64,000 bases of DNA, from NCBI RefSeq assembly GCF_000348985.1, contig NC_035926.1, positions 1-64,000 of the forward strand. Direction: 5' to 3'. The position numbers were made by a program, and so were the translations under genes. Positions 46,503 through 55,728 of the stretch are shown one piece after another. This DNA is from Huiozyma naganishii CBS 8797 (taxonomy: Eukaryota > Ascomycota > Saccharomycetes > Saccharomycetales > Saccharomycetaceae). The notes beneath the pieces were generated by a model, which saw nothing but the letters and a program-made list of their open reading frames with translations, had not been told where the DNA came from and searched no databases. Numbering within the stretch: the first letter of the stretch is position 1; every line of letters starts with the position of its first letter.

Positions 46503-48611
46503 ATGATAAGGACCTGGATAGTACCTCGCAAGGCTGTGGTCTTTCAAAGAGCGGTGAGCGGCGCTACTAGCATTGTCCAGACTCGGGCCCTTGCTCAGCG
46601 GGCACAGGACGCAGGAACTTATCAGCAGAGGGATATTGTCAAAGAGTTCGGTAAGGACATTGGGGCGCTCGTCAAAGAAAATGGGACGGGCCCAGTTAAG
46701 GATCTCTTCGCACAGGTCAATGATAGTATCTTCAACTTCAAATTGAACCACGAAAATGTCAACTTGGCGCGGTCAAACGACCTGACAGGGTCGATGCACA
46801 ACTTGCTCAAATTGTCTATAGATGAGAGAGAACGGTCCGTGGAGCCCTATGAGATATTGGACAGTTTGGCAAGGTACCAACTGGCCAGGCCAGATCATTT
46901 CAGGCTTGTGATGGAGCCGCTTTTGCAACAGGGGCAGTACCAGGAAGTCTTGAACCTGTGGGTTAAATTTCTTCAGGTCTCCGTTCAAGCAGGGCTGCCC
47001 CCCAGAAACATCACACAGCTCGTGGTGCTCGCTTGCGTCGCTTACCTCAGGTTACCACAGGATACAAGCCCCGACTTGGCCACTCTGTCGCAGATCTTGC
47101 AACTGGACTCAAGTATTAACCCGATAAAGAACGTCCCGATACTTCAAGTGCGGGAACACTTTAAGGAGGGCGGGCTCGACAGGTACAAAGTTCTGTTGCA
47201 ACAATGTATAGAGAGGGACGAAAATTGGTACTTGGAAAGGATATCCGTAGAGATCTCCGTGTTCAAACTGCTGTTGCATTACACCGACTATGCGTCCCTC
47301 AAAAGGACTAAAGTGAGCCCACAGATAGTCGACGCGTACATCGAACGGTTCATCAAGATGCAGAAACCGTTGCTCGCCATGAGAGTCTACAGGGACTTCA
47401 AAGACGACGTGCCTACGCTCAATAACTCGTTGCTTCTCATCGTGGCAAGTATGGATGCATTATCTCCGCCAAAGGCGCTTCTAAAGATCCAGGCTGTGTG
47501 GAACTCATACATCAAACCGACTGACTCGAACGGCACCATCAGCGCCGATTCGTTCATTCACTTGTTCAAGGCGTTGTTCCAATCAGGGAATATCGAAAAG
47601 ATGGACACGGTCTGGGAGAGGGAGACTCCAAAGGAACTTAAAGCGACAAACTCGGTCTTTGAGACATACTGGGGTCTTACTTTAAGGGATCACACGAATC
47701 CGATTTTGTTAGAAACCGCATTGAAAAAAATGGATATTAAGGCAGAAAACGTCAAGACAGTGCTCTTGGCGAACTCACTCCTTTTAAAAGTACTGAATGC
47801 TCCTAAAGCTGTTCGTTCGGATTTCGATAAATTGTACGGCACCTTGTTTACGTGGGATAAAGATCTCAAGCCAAATGCTACAACAAGCGCAATAAGGAAA
47901 CTTGTCGCATACCGTTTTGAAAAGGAGAAAGCGGGGTTCCATTTTTTGAACATCAGGCCCACAGATATCCGGAGAAAGCTGAACGTTGTGATAAATCAGC
48001 TGGATGATCTGATAGAAGTAGCACCCGTAATCACCCCGATCAGGAAGTTCTACGACGAAGTAGTGGATCACACCAACTACTACCAATTGTACATCAAGTT
48101 CATCAGGGCCGAATTTACCAAGAGTGGCGGGTCGCCTCATGCGGCAGAGGAGATCTTCAAGACTTATATCTCCCAGCCAAAATTCACGAATATCAGTGAC
48201 TTGACTTTACGTGAAAAATCACAATTGAGCGAACTCGTGAACGAACTGCTGTTTGGGTTTGCATCCTTGCGGAAGCATGGCAGCATCTCCAAGTTGGCCC
48301 AGTACTGCCAATTTGCTGAACAGATCGGCGCCATGATCCGTAACACTACAAGTTTCAACGTGATGAATAACGTAAGATCTTTTTTGATAAGTAACAAGGG
48401 CAAGGCATTGGGAGAAAAGGACAAAAAAACCATTGAAACGATCGTGAAAACTCTGGGAGGCAACAAATTGTTCCGTCTGAACTTATTCGACGTGAAATTG
48501 TTAAAGGAGGTTGGCATCAAGGAAGATCTGTTAAGCCAGCTGGAACGCGGCAAAAGGGGGCAAGAGGATGTGCCTAATGAAAAACAGGAAACTGCAACTG
48601 TAAGCATGTAA
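46503..48611 (+). CDS. MSC6: Msc6-like mitochondrial protein
   Basis: Msc6 is a mitochondrial protein of S. cerevisiae linked to mitochondrial translation as a multicopy suppressor of a her2 mutant. The 702-residue product is close to the family length (692). It starts with a basic, Asp-poor presequence (RTWIVPRKAVVFQRAV, residues 2-20) suitable for matrix import. The remainder is predicted mostly helical, with repeated patterns resembling helical-repeat (PPR-like) proteins, for example ILDSLARYQLARPDHFRLVMEPLL and AVWNSYIKPTDSNGTISADSFIHLFKALFQ. The name rests chiefly on length and position between CLN3 and SOG2 in the conserved order, supported by the presequence. Confidence 0.82.
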   Translation: MIRTWIVPRKAVVFQRAVSGATSIVQTRALAQRAQDAGTYQQRDIVKEFGKDIGALVKENGTGPVKDLFAQVNDSIFNFKLNHENVNLARSNDLTGSMHNLLKLSIDERERSVEPYEILDSLARYQLARPDHFRLVMEPLLQQGQYQEVLNLWVKFLQVSVQAGLPPRNITQLVVLACVAYLRLPQDTSPDLATLSQILQLDSSINPIKNVPILQVREHFKEGGLDRYKVLLQQCIERDENWYLERISVEISVFKLLLHYTDYASLKRTKVSPQIVDAYIERFIKMQKPLLAMRVYRDFKDDVPTLNNSLLLIVASMDALSPPKALLKIQAVWNSYIKPTDSNGTISADSFIHLFKALFQSGNIEKMDTVWERETPKELKATNSVFETYWGLTLRDHTNPILLETALKKMDIKAENVKTVLLANSLLLKVLNAPKAVRSDFDKLYGTLFTWDKDLKPNATTSAIRKLVAYRFEKEKAGFHFLNIRPTDIRRKLNVVINQLDDLIEVAPVITPIRKFYDEVVDHTNYYQLYIKFIRAEFTKSGGSPHAAEEIFKTYISQPKFTNISDLTLREKSQLSELVNELLFGFASLRKHGSISKLAQYCQFAEQIGAMIRNTTSFNVMNNVRSFLISNKGKALGEKDKKTIETIVKTLGGNKLFRLNLFDVKLLKEVGIKEDLLSQLERGKRGQEDVPNEKQETATVSM

Positions 48612-49651
48612 ATAGATATATGCATTATCTCGTGTATTCATAGTTTTATCAAATTCTTGTCAATACTATAGGAAGAGTTGGGACTTAGCACCCTGTTTTT
48701 ACGTAGTGTACGAGTCCATTTTGTTTATGCTGGTTAAGTTATGTCCTTTTTGTGATTGACAGTTAAAAAGACAAGGTAACCTGATAAGATGGGGAGGGAT
48801 TATGTGTAGCAAGGAATACGGAGAACAAATTTAGATAGATTAACACAATTTCCTCAAGTGTTGAAAGAGAGAAAAATGCGATTACAAAAGATGTCTGGTT
48901 AATGTGCATTACTGGCTCTCATATTTGGTAATATCCGGGGTAAGGGCGATAAGTAACCGGGTATTGGTTTCTTTCTTTTCCTTTCTTTTCAAAGCCCAAA
49001 TACGCTACAAAGATACTTGTGTAACACTTAAGGTCCAAAGTGTTGTGAAATCGGTTACTAAAAGGACGGGCTTCTCATTGTTAGGAACCCAGAAATTAAA
49101 AGGTAATCTTGAAATGGTATGCGATACGTAGCTCGGATTGAACAGTCTCAGGAGGTATAATCGGTGCAAACCGTATTGGAATCAAATACCTAGACGCCTA
49201 TGGCATCGCCTAGCAACGGCACATGGCCTAAAAAGTAAAAATGTAGAGCCCTTCAGCAGCATCTACCTCCAATATACACAAGGTAGTGCTAAGCATATCA
49301 GTGCAGTTTTCAATTTAGAGCTGCCAATCTAATATGACTACACTGTAAACCTTAAGAGGTCTCGCTTGCCTTAATATTACAGATTTCTTAATCTCAACTC
49401 TTGTTACATCGATTCACTGGTAAACAGGACAAACGGGCATTGTAACTAGATTTTTGCCACCCCACAAACCGACTAACGGTGAAACGTTTATAAACCTTAG
49501 ACTTGATCTGTTCATGCAGATTATATTCTTAAAAAAAGAAAATGAAAAGTTAATTAACAGAACATCGTCGAAGACTATGGAGACTAAACTTTTGGTAGAA
49601 CTGATATAGTAGGCAGTTGGATCGTTCTTCAGGCCTTCATAATACACCATC
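48612..49651. other. MSC6-SOG2 intergenic region (1 kb)
   Basis: This is a non-coding interval between two plus-strand genes, unusually long for this genome. It holds no supported frame (the longer ones start without ATG or overlap on both strands), no tRNA B-box and no LTR end. It may contain a lost gene or an unannotated transcript, but nothing in the sequence shows it. Confidence 0.4.
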
Positions 49652-52360
49652 ATGAATGGTTTAGGTGAACCAGACCACTCCAATGAACTGGAGGCTCTGA
49701 TATCTAAACAGTTGAGCAGTGGCAACAGCGTGAAACTGGTTTCGTTGGAACTGGAGTCTCTTACTACTTCGACTATTGTTGCATTGAAACCAGTAGAGAG
49801 GCTGTCACTGAGAAAGAACAGTTTAACTACTCTACCTTCAAGTTTTGCCGATTTAAAGAATCTACGGTACTTGGACCTCAACTGTAACAACTTCAGAGAG
49901 ATACCTGTTTCGCTCTATGGCTGTCCCAAGCTAGAGATACTGGACCTTTCATCAAACAAAATCAAGTCCCTGCCCGATGATATACCGCCAGTGTGGACCA
50001 AACATTTGAAGGTGCTGTCTTTGAAGAATAACAGAATAGTCTCCATTTGGGATCTCAGAAATGTAGTCCGATTGCAAAAGTTGGAGATGCTCGATATCGA
50101 TGGTAACAACATCCCTACAGATGAACTGGAACTTGTTCAGAAGTATACACCGACAAATGCGAGTATTCCAAGGGACGAATATTGGGCCCTAGCACTACAA
50201 CGGTACTTTGAGGATCATCCAGAACAGATTCATTCACACCAACAACAGTCCGCAACTTCGATACCTACAACTGCAAATAATCCCAACAATGGGGTTACCA
50301 CCAATCTTTCCTCTTTACACCAGGAGAAGTTTAGCAAAGCATCAAAGAGAATGGGTTTCATCAGTACGGGCTCCCCAAACTCGGGACAAGGGACAAGCAC
50401 CGCTAACAACGAAATCATGTCTACCAGTAACCCTGAACTAGAGAACGAAACCAGCGGCAGCACTGAACTCTATAACCACACCAAATACAACGACTATTTC
50501 AAAAGATTGTCGGTACTTTCCGAAGAGTCTGTCATTAACGAACACTATAAAGTATCCCATTCTGAACTTGTGGTTGCGTGCAGGAAATTACTATTTAGCT
50601 TCACTGAATGCCAGCAAGTAATAAGAAAGATTGCTTCATTCTGTAAAGAAAAGTCAATCGCTGTGAACATTGTCACCTTGCTGTACTCAGTTCGGTCTCA
50701 CATCGATAATTTAGTTGAATTTTTACAGCAGGCTGAAACTCAAAAGGATTTTAACGACCAAGCTATGATCAAACTTTGCATTACCATTACAACTATTTTC
50801 AAACAAATCATATCGTGCTTGAGAAAAAACTTCGAAGCATTTTTTGCAGAAGATGACCTCTGCTTTATCAGGATGTTCTATATGACACTACTATGCTCGT
50901 ACAGTGAGATATATAACTCCTGGTGTTTTATCAGTTCAGGTGGTCCACCCCTGAAGAAAACCTCTGCTAGGAAGCACACGTTAAAGAGGAACGATTCAGC
51001 AATAAATATGTACTCGGTCGGCAGCTATTCTCCAGTGATTAGTGGCGAAGTTGGTGCGGCAAACACAAGCGTCGAGGGCTTGATAAACAAGCCTAGAAGA
51101 CGTAGTCATACCCTACAAACAAAGCTCCCCTCATCGTTGTCCTCTAACGTAGTAGCGACAGGGTCTGCAATATCATCTCCAAATAGCAACATTGAAACGA
51201 CAAAGTCGTTGTCCAATATTATGAGTCTGAACGCACATGTAAATGCCAACACTACAAATGGATCCAATAATGGACAGTCGATGACTCCGATAAGTCAAAA
51301 AAGCGATGTTTCAACAAGCTCTGCAGCAAGCTCCATCAATACAGGCGGTACGAGTCATACAGTCGTGGACGGAAACTCAAGTGGTGTGCGGGCAAATGAC
51401 CATTCGACAACTTCAGTACAGAGCAATGGTAGCTATCCGGCAAGGTTAAGCAGCATCTCATTGTACCAGCGACAGGATAACCAAGCAAGTGAGGCCGATT
51501 ACGAACACACTCAAGAGGGCAAGAGTGCTACTAATGGTGCTACTACAAACATGTCTGGCTCCTCTGACTCGACTAGAACCAAGGTTGGTACCACCTCAGC
51601 CAACTCTCCTGTTACGGCAGAGAAGGGCACCACGGACAATTCCATCAACGAAGGCAACGAATCTATCAAGATTGTTGACGAGGCCCAACAAAACATAGAC
51701 ATTCAGCTATACCAGATGCTAACTAACGTTGTTAAGATGGTTAGTGTAGTGTACAATCATCTTACGAGTGAGATTTCAAAGATTGCAGTAGCGAGTAGTA
51801 ATGGACAGCAAATTCTAACCGATTCTCTTTCCACTAAGATCAGGGAGTTGACTGACACGTGCTGGCAAGCCATGGAGTTGTCGAAGTCTTTAAACGATAG
51901 GTTGGATCTTTTGCTCTCCGGCGAGCCTGCGATCACTGAGAGATACTTGAGCAAAGCGGAGAAACTAAGGACATGGGAGAAGATAAATGCATTTCTTAAG
52001 TCTATCATTATGATTTTGGGAAACACCAAAAGTGTCATGTCAGATTTACCTAGTTTGAACGACATACGACCTAATTTGGCTTCTTTGGCCAAGATAACGA
52101 AGGATGTTACCGTTATTCTGGACCTGAGCTCTTATAAAAGTGTGTCTGTAATCGCTGCACAGTTACAAAAGCACCAACATGCGCCACAAGTACACCAGCA
52201 ACAACAGCAACAACAGGCGCATCAGCAGCAGCAGTCAGTTCCGCAACAGGTTCAACATCAGTTCCAACAGCAGCAGTACCAAATCAACAGTAACACACAT
52301 GTGCCTCTACTGACACCTCAGCAACCGCCTGCGACCAATCCCTTTGAGAACATGAAGTGA
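49652..52360 (+). CDS. SOG2: Sog2, leucine-rich-repeat component of the RAM network
   Basis: Sog2 acts with Kic1, Hym1, Cbk1, Mob2 and Tao3 in the RAM pathway that controls polarised growth, cell separation and Ace2. The 902-residue product (family about 791) has leucine-rich repeats at about residues 45-165 (RLSLRKNSLTTLP, YLDLNCNNFREIP, ILDLSSNKIKSLP, MLDIDGNNIP). The conserved Sog2 domain follows and extends in separate blocks to about residue 840 (CRKLLFSFTECQQVIRKIASF, LCSYSEIYNSW, QLYQMLTNVVKMVSVVYNHL). Long Ser/Thr/Asn-rich inserts and a Gln/His-rich C-terminus (about 845-885) account for the extra length. It is convergent with TFB6, 107 bp apart. Confidence 0.92.
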   Translation: MNGLGEPDHSNELEALISKQLSSGNSVKLVSLELESLTTSTIVALKPVERLSLRKNSLTTLPSSFADLKNLRYLDLNCNNFREIPVSLYGCPKLEILDLSSNKIKSLPDDIPPVWTKHLKVLSLKNNRIVSIWDLRNVVRLQKLEMLDIDGNNIPTDELELVQKYTPTNASIPRDEYWALALQRYFEDHPEQIHSHQQQSATSIPTTANNPNNGVTTNLSSLHQEKFSKASKRMGFISTGSPNSGQGTSTANNEIMSTSNPELENETSGSTELYNHTKYNDYFKRLSVLSEESVINEHYKVSHSELVVACRKLLFSFTECQQVIRKIASFCKEKSIAVNIVTLLYSVRSHIDNLVEFLQQAETQKDFNDQAMIKLCITITTIFKQIISCLRKNFEAFFAEDDLCFIRMFYMTLLCSYSEIYNSWCFISSGGPPLKKTSARKHTLKRNDSAINMYSVGSYSPVISGEVGAANTSVEGLINKPRRRSHTLQTKLPSSLSSNVVATGSAISSPNSNIETTKSLSNIMSLNAHVNANTTNGSNNGQSMTPISQKSDVSTSSAASSINTGGTSHTVVDGNSSGVRANDHSTTSVQSNGSYPARLSSISLYQRQDNQASEADYEHTQEGKSATNGATTNMSGSSDSTRTKVGTTSANSPVTAEKGTTDNSINEGNESIKIVDEAQQNIDIQLYQMLTNVVKMVSVVYNHLTSEISKIAVASSNGQQILTDSLSTKIRELTDTCWQAMELSKSLNDRLDLLLSGEPAITERYLSKAEKLRTWEKINAFLKSIIMILGNTKSVMSDLPSLNDIRPNLASLAKITKDVTVILDLSSYKSVSVIAAQLQKHQHAPQVHQQQQQQQAHQQQQSVPQQVQHQFQQQQYQINSNTHVPLLTPQQPPATNPFENMK

Positions 52361-52467
52361 ACGCTCAACCGTGTGGAAGTATTTAAACATTGAACAATTA
52401 ATACCCGTTTATTACACCCCACATATCTACGTACAGGTATACAGTAAATATATGATCATTCAAGTCA

Positions 52468-53424
52468 TTACGAGCATGTGCACATTTCCAAACTCTCCTC
52501 GTATATTTTACTCAGTTCGTAGTGGTACCCTTGGACACCAAGCTTTTCAAAATATATGGGCAACTTGACCCTCGATCGTTGAGCGATTCCTGAAAACCGA
52601 ATCATGTCAGTCTTATTGAGTTTTATGTTGTTTGCGGTGACGCCATTTATTAACTTGACAAATATCCTATCCATTATGAAGAACAACTTGAACACTTTCG
52701 ATATGGTCAGATGGTCAGTGGCGTCGATATGGAATTTCTCAATGTAATCGAGCATGTCATCCGCTATCCTTATGAGGTACGATGCTTGGCCAAACCCTGA
52801 ATCGGAAGACTGGTTAGGGGAGTGGTTGTGTAGAGCGGAACTGTGGTCTCTTCTGGAGTTCCCGCCATCCCCCTCGTTCTCGTTGTCGTCGTTCTCGTTG
52901 GCATCCAATTGCAACAGACTGTCTGTATTCGGTTCGTTATCGATGGAGTACCATATAAAATCGATCAAAGATTTGATGTCCCTCAAGAGCGCGTCGAGAG
53001 ATTTGTAACCAGTCTTGTTATTCAGCCCTCTTGATTGCACAAATTTTCTCTGGATGTCCATAAACCTTTGGTCCACGTAGCTGATGAACTTGGACTGTTG
53101 CGACATCGACAGCCTTCTCCTAATGACTGGGGGCGCCCCTGTCCCGCTATTACCCTTGCTGTTTGTCTCAGCGAAAGAGGAGGAGAAGGGCGAACCAACA
53201 TTTATCCTCGGTTTAAAGTCGTTTGCGTTATCGAACTGCGCGTCGTGCAGCCGTACAGAACTTGCGTTCGCGCTCGGGGGCAGACTTTCGTCGAAAGTCG
53301 GGCCCAGATCAAGGTCTGCAATATCCTGTTCATCCAGCTCCTGCACAGCGTTCAAATCCAGTTGTTCATTAGGCTCCGCGTGAAGCGGAGTCTCCGGCTC
53401 CCTTACTAGCTCGTCAGCAGCCAT
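52468..53424 (-). CDS. TFB6: Tfb6, TFIIH-associated regulator
   Basis: Tfb6 promotes release of the Ssl2 helicase from TFIIH after transcription initiation. The 318-residue product (family about 343) has an acidic N-terminal 60 residues. A Ser/Asn stretch leads into VIRRRLSMSQQSKFISYVDQRFMDIQRKFVQSRG (about 100-133), and the C-terminal conserved helical part (SYLIRIADDMLDYIEKF, LFFIMDRIFVKLINGV, RVKLPIYFEKLGV; about 215-300) follows. An Asn/Asp/Glu-rich insert separates the two. Identification is from these blocks and position between SOG2 and MEK1. Confidence 0.85.
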   Translation of the reverse strand: MAADELVREPETPLHAEPNEQLDLNAVQELDEQDIADLDLGPTFDESLPPSANASSVRLHDAQFDNANDFKPRINVGSPFSSSFAETNSKGNSGTGAPPVIRRRLSMSQQSKFISYVDQRFMDIQRKFVQSRGLNNKTGYKSLDALLRDIKSLIDFIWYSIDNEPNTDSLLQLDANENDDNENEGDGGNSRRDHSSALHNHSPNQSSDSGFGQASYLIRIADDMLDYIEKFHIDATDHLTISKVFKLFFIMDRIFVKLINGVTANNIKLNKTDMIRFSGIAQRSRVKLPIYFEKLGVQGYHYELSKIYEESLEMCTCS

Positions 53425-53601
53425 TTTCCACTTTCTAACAAATGTTACGGTGAGGGTCTCTGTAGGTGTAAGTACAACACTTACGCTGTATCAAAAGGTA
53501 CGGTGGGGGAGTCTTCTCTAAGTCACTACCTAAGCTCCAGCATCAACGTGACCAGCAGACGTCTGAACCTGCACATTGGGGGATGTAACAGCCGTGGGTC
53601 G

Positions 53602-53609
53602 TTACCCGG
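53602..53609 (+). promoter_or_regulatory. Candidate Reb1 site
   Basis: TTACCCGG is the full core of the general regulatory factor Reb1. It lies 178 bp upstream of TFB6, a usual position for keeping a promoter nucleosome-free. Confidence 0.5.
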
Positions 53610-54023
53610 TTTTGAGCAGTAGTTTAGGGGAAGCCATACATACACCGCGGGGACAGCACTGGGTGGGCACTTGGTATACCAGACCAGCTCCACGATGGTA
53701 CCAGTAGTAGGTTGTATCTCACCATGTATCGGTTATTGATGAAGTAAAACTGTAGAGCTTTGTGAAATGCGCAACTTTCGCTTCTTTATCCGGTTCATTT
53801 CAGGTGCTTTAGAAGTCGGCTGGGAAGAGTGGGCTTAGACATGCAGAGTGTAACAAGGTTACTGTGTACCCCGCATTACTCCCATTGCAGCTGTATCAGA
53901 TTTAGCTACTTCCAAAGACGTTTTTGTTGTCGAGGGACTCTTTCAAAGCGATGCCTTCTTGAATGTAAAAGCGGCTAAAATTATCAAAACGTCAATATTT
54001 AATAGAAGCAGTATAAAGTAGAA

Positions 54024-54033
54024 GAGCCGCCCA
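54024..54033 (+). promoter_or_regulatory. URS1-like (Ume6) word before MEK1
   Basis: GAGCCGCCCA matches the meiotic URS1 consensus TAGCCGCCGA at 8 of 10 positions. Early meiotic genes, including MEK1 in S. cerevisiae, are Ume6 targets. The mismatch in the last CGA makes this a weak candidate. Confidence 0.3.
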
Positions 54034-54097
54034 TCTGAAAGTAGAGCTGCTGTTTTTGGTGATCTCCCAGTGAGTTGTGTGTGTGTGTGTGTTAGGA

Positions 54098-55563
54098 ATG
54101 GAACAAGAGCTGGGGTTTTACAAGTTGTTGAAGGCGGCCCGTTGGCTGCCGAGAATCAGGAGTTCCCAATTCTGAGACACTCGTTAATGAAGATAGGGAG
54201 GCACACGAAGGAATGTACGCTGGTTTTGAATGATCCAGCCATATCTGCGGTCCATTGTACACTGTGGGTGACTGTGTTTGACGAGGAGAGTATCCCCATC
54301 TTCTACATCAGAGACACCTCGCTAAATGGGACTACGGTGAACGGTATCACTTTGGCAAAGAATGTTGCCTATCCGTTACGGAACAATGATATTGTTGATT
54401 TGTGGCCCGCAGTGCCCAGCAATACTGGTTGCACGGGGAGAATCGTTTTTAAGTTCCGGTCCAATTTCAAGGAGGTACTGGGTTACGATGTTTACTCGCA
54501 TTTACATATCCAAAAAACCGTCGGTACCTGGGAGATCCTGCCCAAAGTTATTGGGAATGGTACATTTGGGCACGTTCTTGTGTGTCAGAAAACCACGCAG
54601 TATGAGCCGGTTTCTGAAACAATGAAGCAAAGATTTGCTGTCAAGATAATAAAATTGAAACCGAATAAGCTGGACAAAGAGGCCAAGATACTTCTCAGTT
54701 TGAATCATCCAAACATCATTAAAGTGCATAGGACTTTCAACGACCTCAATGACAATTTGTACATTTTCCAGGATTTGATTCCAGGAGGCGATCTGTTCTC
54801 CTACTTGGCGAAGGGCGATTGTCTGACCTCGATCTCAGAGACAGAGTCGTTGCTGTTCGTTTACCAAATATTACAGGCTTTGAAATACTTGCACGACCAG
54901 GGAATTGTCCATAGGGACCTGAAACTGGATAATATTTTATTGCAGTCGCCGGAACCATGTACAAAAATAGTCTTAGCAGACTTTGGGATCGCCAAACATT
55001 TGACTTCAAAGGTAACCAGAATGCACACAATTGTGGGGACTCCGGAATACTGTGCCCCAGAGGTTGGGTTCAAGGCAAACCGGAAGATGTACCAATCCTT
55101 TTCAAGAGCGGCGACATTGGAACAGGATAAAATCGGGTACAACAAGAAATGCGATCTGTGGTCGCTAGGTGTCATAACACATATCATGCTCACTGGTGTT
55201 TCCCCCTTCTACGGCGACGGGACGGAAAAATCCATCATTGCAAACGCAAAGATGGGTTATCTTAACTTCAAAATCAAACACTGGGCACGGGTCTCTCAAC
55301 AGGCCAAGGACTTCGTCAAATGTTTGCTGAAAGTTAACGTAGAAGATAGGGCGGACAGTGATAATGCTTTGTCCCACCCTTGGATACAAAAACATGAGGC
55401 ACAACTGCAACAAATCTATAAAAGGAAAATTCTTCCAATGAATGACAGTGCAAAAGTGGCCTCGACAACAAATCCTGAAAACAAAGAGACATGGAAACGC
55501 AAACTGCCTAAGTCAGTAGTAGTTCAAAGAACAATTGCTACTAATAAGAGACAACGTATTTGA
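54098..55563 (+). CDS. MEK1: Mek1, meiosis-specific FHA-kinase (5' end uncertain)
   Basis: Mek1 is the Rad53/Chk2-like kinase, activated by Hop1, that enforces inter-homologue bias in meiotic recombination. The FHA domain is at the N-terminus (SLMKIGRH, NDPAISAVHCTLW, DTSLNGTTVNG; about 54181-54370). The kinase domain follows with FAVKIIKL, catalytic IVHRDLKLDN (about 54904), ADFGIAK (about 54979) and GTPEYCAPE. The main frame has no ATG between an upstream stop (54019) and the Met in SLMKIGRH, which is already inside FHA. The nearest ATG (54098, MEQELG) is in the neighbouring frame and would join the main frame if one base were missing in the GGGGTTTT run at 54112-54119. A sequencing error or a real frameshift are both possible. 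Confidence 0.85.
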
Positions 55564-55728
55564 CTGTGAACTACTGCAAATGTTTATGACTGAGACACCT
55601 CTTTTTATTTTTGACCTTTTTCTCTTAATTTCCCAAATCGCCCATACACAAATGTTTTCTGCTGCACAGTCGCCATTGCTCATCGGTTCAGATTGAGGCA
55701 ACCTATGTAGCTTGACAGCAACTGTCCA

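Larger units (their letters stand above)
53425..54097. other. TFB6-MEK1 divergent intergenic region
   Basis: A 673-bp shared promoter. It has a strong Reb1-type word TTACCCGG (53602-53609), a URS1-like word next to MEK1 (54024-54033) and a (TG)n microsatellite (about 54073-54092) immediately before the presumed MEK1 start. No TACTAAC branch-point sequence was found, so a spliced first exon is not supported. Confidence 0.5.

Noticed and set aside
48904..49131. A 75-codon frame between MSC6 and SOG2
   Set aside because: It begins with GTG and not ATG, and shows no recognisable features.
53425..54098. An intron explaining the missing MEK1 ATG
   Set aside because: No GTATGT...TACTAAC...AG set was found upstream; a one-base homopolymer error is simpler.
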